NCBI GenBank assembly: GCA_035764385.1
Contig: DASTZI010000186.1
Coordinates: 1 to 6,072 of the forward strand
DNA length: 6,072 bases
Reading direction: 5' to 3'
Source: Gp6-AA40 sp035764385
GTDB lineage: Bacteria; Acidobacteriota; Vicinamibacteria; Vicinamibacterales; UBA2999
The notes under the pieces were generated by a model. It worked only from the letters and a program-made list of their open reading frames with translations, made no database searches and was not told where the DNA came from. The position numbers and the translations under genes are program-made. Below are positions 1-6,072 of the stretch, in pieces; position 1 is the first letter of the stretch; each line of letters begins with the position of its first letter.

Positions 1-270
1 GTAGCCCTCGCGCTGGGCGGCGTCCTCGATGCCTTTGAGAATGAGCGAAAAGAACGGATTGGCGATATCCGGGACCGTGACGATCAACTTGCCGGTGCGG
101 AGTGTCCGCAGGTGCTTTGAAATCGCATTCGGCGTAAACCCGAGGCGCTCGACCGCCTGCATCACTTTGCGCCGAGTATTGGGCGCGACGACATCGGGGC
201 GGCTAAGCACACGAGAGACCGTGGCGGTCGACACGCCGGCACGCTTCGCGACTTCGTAAATGGTGGCCAC
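1..270 (-). CDS. LacI-family transcriptional regulator, N-terminal 90 residues (truncated by window edge)
   Basis: The protein starts MATIYEVAKRAGVSTATVSR, the standard LacI/GalR helix-turn-helix (about residues 2-25). The hinge-helix region follows (about 46-60, PNAISKHLRTLRTGK), then the start of the periplasmic-binding-protein-like effector domain (VPDIANPFFSLILKGIEDAA, about 67-85). It stays open to the left edge; complete family members are usually about 330-350 residues, so roughly three quarters is missing. The GTG at 268-270 is chosen because it puts the HTH at its normal distance from the N terminus and no ATG lies in frame upstream. No clear Shine-Dalgarno is visible before it. In the family, such proteins bind palindromic operators as dimers and usually respond to sugars or nucleosides; the ligand cannot be read from this fragment. 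The VPDIANPFF segment resembles the CytR-like branch, but that does not fix a function. Confidence 0.95.
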   Translation of the reverse strand, partial: MATIYEVAKRAGVSTATVSRVLSRPDVVAPNTRRKVMQAVERLGFTPNAISKHLRTLRTGKLIVTVPDIANPFFSLILKGIEDAAQREGY

Positions 271-286
271 AGATGAGCGGTTAAAT

Positions 287-312
287 GTAGGGGCCGAACA
301 GATCGGCCCTAC
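287..312. repeat. Palindromic hairpin between the hydroxy-acid oxidase gene and the LacI-type gene
   Basis: GTAGGGGCCGA (287-297) and TCGGCCCTAC (303-312) form a 10-bp inverted repeat with one extra G in the left arm and a 5-nt loop, ACAGA. The stem reaches the TAG stop of the oxidase gene (312-314). On the minus strand the stem is followed by ATTTAACC rather than a run of T, so it is a poor intrinsic terminator, though partial termination or 3'-end protection is possible. From memory (unverified), hairpins of the form GTAGGGGCCGAC...GTCGGCC are dispersed in acidobacterial genomes, so this may be a REP-like copy. Confidence 0.6.
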
Positions 313-319
313 TAGGGCC
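305..319. promoter_or_regulatory. Perfect 7-1-7 palindrome overlapping the oxidase stop codon; possible operator
   Basis: GGCCCTA-C-TAGGGCC is a perfect palindrome with a single central base. It covers the last codons and stop of the oxidase gene and shares its left half with the right arm of the 287-312 hairpin. The two structures therefore cannot form together in one RNA. Its centre is about 42 bp upstream of the LacI-type start codon, a plausible place for an autoregulatory operator. However, LacI-family operators usually have a central CG, and this one does not. The operator role is a guess from position only. Confidence 0.2.
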
Positions 320-1538
320 TCCCATCATATCCAAAACGATCAATTCCGCGGGTTTGCAGGTCCGGCTCGATGAACGAGCGATCCAGCTCGCCGATCGACG
401 GGCAGCCGAGCAGCCGCATGGTCCGCATCACATCCGTTCGAAGAATCTCGATCGCTCGCGCGACGCCCGGACCACCGGCGGCCCCGAGCGCCCATGCATA
501 CGCCCGGCCCACGAGCACCGCGCGCGCGCCAAGGCAGATCGCCTTGACGATGTCGGCGCCGCGGCGGATGCCGCCATCCATCAGCACTTCTATTTGCCCG
601 TTGACCGCCTCGAGCACTTCCGGCAGCGCGCGCAGCGTCGCGGGAACGCCGTCGAGTTGGCGCCCTCCGTGGTTGGACACGACGACCGCGTCGGCGCCCG
701 CATCGATCGCATGGCGCGCGTCATCGCCCGTGTGCACGCCCTTGACGACAACAGGACCGCTCCAGGCGTCGCGCATCCATCGCAGGTCTTCCCAGGTGAC
801 GATCGTTCGTTCGAGCAGAATCCCGACGTCGCCGCACGGCATCGGTCCGGTTCCCGGCAGTTCGACATTCGGGAAGACGCGCGGGCGGCCGTCGGCGATG
901 TAGTCGAGCACCCATCGAGGACGCGTCACGAACTGCCACGCGTAGGGAAGGCTGCCCAGCAGATCACCTTGCAGGAGCGGCCGCACGCCGTGCCTGAAGT
1001 CGCGTTCGCGCATGCCTGAGACCGGCGTATCGACGGTCACGACGAGCGTCGTATATCCCGCCGCCCGCGCTCGCGCCATCGTCGCTTCCGCGACGTCGCG
1101 GCCCCCAGGGACGTACAGCTGAAACCAGAGCGGGCCGCGCGCCGCTGCACGAACGTCCTCGAGGCGTGTTCCGGAAAACGTCGAGAGGATGTACGCCGTT
1201 CCCGCCGCATTCGCCGCACGCGCCGCGTGCAGTTCACCTTTTGGATAGAACATGCGACAGAAGCCCACCGGCGCGAGCAGAAATGGCACATCGAACGTCG
1301 TGCCCAGCACAGTGGTGCGGAGATCGCACGAGGGGACGGCCACGCATTGCCGCGGTCGAAACCGGATGTCACGAAATGCGCGGCAGTTCTCGCGCAATGT
1401 GATCTCATCCTCGGCGCCGCCGTCGATATAGGCAAAGACGACGGCTGGCAGCCGTCGCCGGGCCAGGCGGCGGAAGTCATGAATGTTGACAACGCGCGGA
1501 AAGCTGACCGAGCGCGCGAGGCTGCGCTCCGACTTCAT
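312..1538 (-). CDS. FMN-dependent alpha-hydroxy-acid oxidase/dehydrogenase (glycolate oxidase / L-lactate dehydrogenase family)
   Basis: This 408-residue protein is full length for the family (about 350-410). It is predicted to oxidise an L-2-hydroxy acid (lactate, glycolate, mandelate or similar) to the 2-oxo acid on a TIM barrel with FMN. Visible family residues, matched to spinach glycolate oxidase from memory, are Tyr37 in AYIDGGAEDE, Tyr142 in FQLYV, Asp170 in TVDTP, Lys266 in VVVKG, and catalytic His290 with Arg293 in SNHGGRQLDG. The FMN-phosphate motifs DGGIRRGADI (321-330) and LVGRAYAWAL (342-351) follow. No signal peptide or membrane segment is seen, so it is probably cytoplasmic. 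Substrate and electron acceptor cannot be assigned from the sequence, so lldD is not claimed. The ATG at 1536-1538 lies 3 bp after the stop of the acetyltransferase gene, without a clear Shine-Dalgarno, which suggests translational coupling. It ends in tandem TAG TAG stops inside a palindrome. Confidence 0.95.
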   Translation of the reverse strand: MKSERSLARSVSFPRVVNIHDFRRLARRRLPAVVFAYIDGGAEDEITLRENCRAFRDIRFRPRQCVAVPSCDLRTTVLGTTFDVPFLLAPVGFCRMFYPKGELHAARAANAAGTAYILSTFSGTRLEDVRAAARGPLWFQLYVPGGRDVAEATMARARAAGYTTLVVTVDTPVSGMRERDFRHGVRPLLQGDLLGSLPYAWQFVTRPRWVLDYIADGRPRVFPNVELPGTGPMPCGDVGILLERTIVTWEDLRWMRDAWSGPVVVKGVHTGDDARHAIDAGADAVVVSNHGGRQLDGVPATLRALPEVLEAVNGQIEVLMDGGIRRGADIVKAICLGARAVLVGRAYAWALGAAGGPGVARAIEILRTDVMRTMRLLGCPSIGELDRSFIEPDLQTRGIDRFGYDGRP

Positions 1539-1541
1539 CGG

Positions 1542-2135
1542 CTAGTCTGCGTACACCACCGTGCGGGTGCTTGTGTGAGCACGGACGACGTCTGATGTCA
1601 GCTGCTTGCTGAGATACACCTTCGATTCGCGATTGTCGAGCGGATGCACTTCATATTTGATGACGTTGAATTCGAGTTGGTCGAGCGTGCCGCGCATGTC
1701 GTAGAAGCGGTTCTTCGTCTTCACGATCACTTCGTGGTAACCGGATGCGTGCGCCCATGCCTCTGATTCTTCGGTGAGCGCGCGGAAATGTCCCTGGCCA
1801 CGCCAGTCGCGACGCGTGGCGCCGATCCAGCTGTAAAGCACTTTTCGTCCTTCGAAGCGAACCGAGTTCTTCAATCGTTCGACGAGATCCGCCAGCTTCG
1901 GGTCGGCCTCTTTCGTCCGGATCTCGTGCACGATCTTGTACGAGACCGGCACGATCAGGCCGGGATCATCCGGTAGCGGCGCCTCCGCCATCAGAATCAG
2001 AGATTCGCGGTCGCGCAGGCGGGTGTTGATTTCCTGCGCCGTCTTCTTGCGCGGAAATTCACCGAAGTATTCCTCGATGTACTGGATCTCGAGCGCGCCG
2101 GTATCGAGCGGATATTGTTTGATCAGGTACTCCAA
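1542..2135 (-). CDS. GNAT-family N-acyltransferase, substrate unknown
   Basis: This is a 197-residue single-domain protein. The acyl-CoA-binding motif A lies at about 101-140: the beta strand YSWIGAT, then the pyrophosphate loop RRDWRGQGHF (108-117), then helix ALTEESEAWAHASGY and strand HEVIVKT. In the R/QxxGxG/A signature, Arg112 and Gly115 are present but Phe117 replaces the last Gly/Ala. The C-terminal part (NRFYDMRGTLDQLEFNVIKYE, 142-162) fits the closing strand and helix of the fold. The family transfers an acetyl or other acyl group from CoA to an amine; the substrate here is not predictable. The start is the TTG at 2133-2135: it has GGAG 7 nt upstream, no ATG or GTG lies in frame between it and the metH stop, and the next Met is residue 49, which would remove the N-terminal strands. 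It follows metH by 54 bp and precedes the oxidase by 3 bp, so an operon is likely. Confidence 0.88.
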   Translation of the reverse strand: MEYLIKQYPLDTGALEIQYIEEYFGEFPRKKTAQEINTRLRDRESLILMAEAPLPDDPGLIVPVSYKIVHEIRTKEADPKLADLVERLKNSVRFEGRKVLYSWIGATRRDWRGQGHFRALTEESEAWAHASGYHEVIVKTKNRFYDMRGTLDQLEFNVIKYEVHPLDNRESKVYLSKQLTSDVVRAHTSTRTVVYAD

Positions 2136-2142
2136 AAGGTGG

Positions 2143-2146
2143 CTCC
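2143..2146 (-). promoter_or_regulatory. Ribosome-binding site deciding the TTG start of the GNAT gene
   Basis: The minus strand reads GGAG, then the 7-nt spacer CCACCTT, then TTG at 2133-2135. The spacing is near optimal for a Shine-Dalgarno and is the main support for the non-ATG start. Confidence 0.6.
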
Positions 2147-2155
2147 GAACTCCAG

Positions 2156-2185
2156 ATTCTATAAGTGCGACGGTCGAAGTGCGAA
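2156..2185 (-). promoter_or_regulatory. Possible weak sigma-70-type promoter in the metH-GNAT gap
   Basis: In the 54-bp gap, the minus strand has TTCGCA (2180-2185; 4/6 to the -35 consensus), an 18-bp spacer, and TAGAAT (2156-2161; 5/6 to the -10 consensus). A start near 2149 would leave a very short leader containing the GGAG at 2143-2146. This would allow the GNAT-oxidase pair to be expressed apart from metH. Such matches arise easily by chance, so this is only a candidate. Confidence 0.25.
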
Positions 2186-2189
2186 CTTC

Positions 2190-6010
<3,821 letters not shown>

Positions 6011-6014
<4 letters not shown>

Positions 6015-6072
6015 CGACCCTTCTTCCTACCGCTCGCGATCAAAACGGCGAACGGATCGCCGGCCTTGCTGG
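6011..6072 (-). CDS. C-terminal end of an unidentified upstream gene (partial)
   Basis: The minus strand is open from the right edge to a TGA at 6011-6013 and encodes SKAGDPFAVLIASGRKKGR. This TGA overlaps the metH ATG as ATGA, a common arrangement for translationally coupled genes. That favours this frame over the alternative frame ending in TAG 14 codons in. The hydrophobic strand FAVLIASG followed by a basic tail would suit the end of a methyltransferase-like fold. In some bacteria an ArsR-type regulator/methyltransferase or metF gene precedes metH, but 19 residues are too few to identify the product. Confidence 0.5.
6023..6028 (-). promoter_or_regulatory. Ribosome-binding site of metH
   Basis: The minus strand reads AGGAAG, then 8 nt (AAGGGTCG), then the metH ATG. 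It lies inside the end of the upstream coding frame, consistent with coupled translation. The nearer AAGGG is an alternative but leaves only 3 nt of spacing. Confidence 0.55.

Noticed and set aside
29..259. Plus-strand small open frame of 76 codons
   Set aside because: It is antisense to the LacI-family DNA-binding domain, which is recognisable residue by residue.
354..1019. Plus-strand open frame of 221 codons opposite the hydroxy-acid oxidase gene
   Set aside because: It is antisense to a clearly conserved protein, its translation is Arg/Ala/His-rich with no recognisable motif, and high-GC codon bias readily opens such frames.
6015..6072. Cobalamin riboswitch before metH
   Set aside because: Only 58 bases are available; they look coding and show no B12-box-like conserved segment. 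A riboswitch further upstream of the operon cannot be excluded.

Overview
The window is high-GC bacterial DNA in which every convincing gene lies on the minus strand, so transcription runs from the right edge towards the left. In that order it holds: (i) the last 19 codons of an unidentified gene at the right edge; (ii) a complete metH for cobalamin-dependent methionine synthase, whose ATG overlaps the TGA of that gene; (iii) a GNAT-type acyltransferase with a TTG start, 54 bp downstream of metH; (iv) an FMN-dependent alpha-hydroxy-acid oxidase/dehydrogenase starting 3 bp after the GNAT stop; (v) a 41-bp gap with a palindromic hairpin; and (vi) the first 90 codons of a LacI-family regulator running off the left edge.

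The likely source is an Acidobacteriota bacterium, perhaps of the Vicinamibacteria. This is an inference from GC content, protein style, and two palindromic repeats (GGGATC heptamer arrays and a GTAGGGGCCGA hairpin) that I associate from memory with that group. No marker gene in the window proves it.

Functionally, MetH makes methionine from homocysteine and 5-methyltetrahydrofolate. The GNAT and hydroxy-acid oxidase genes are packed behind it and may be co-transcribed, but they have no obvious role in methionine metabolism. The LacI-type gene probably belongs to, or begins, a carbohydrate-catabolism locus beyond the left edge.

The most unusual content is inside metH. Two long inverted repeats (about 88 bp and 64 bp), each built from tandem GGGATCR heptamers, sit within the reading frame at 4921-5008 and 2814-2877. 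They are translated, add roughly 45 residues, and fall in an interdomain linker and in a probable surface loop of the activation domain. Both elements have the same orientation and the same reading frame, and both encode DPRSPIP. All seven arm mismatches are A.C in the metH mRNA, so the antisense RNA would pair fully with G.U wobbles. Every arm also carries a G-quadruplex motif and closely spaced GATC sites. They look like a protein-tolerated palindromic element family, comparable in behaviour to Rickettsia palindromic elements. Apart from these, the genes look ordinary. I found no CRISPR array, transposase, tRNA or rRNA, and no gene-free stretch longer than 60 bp.
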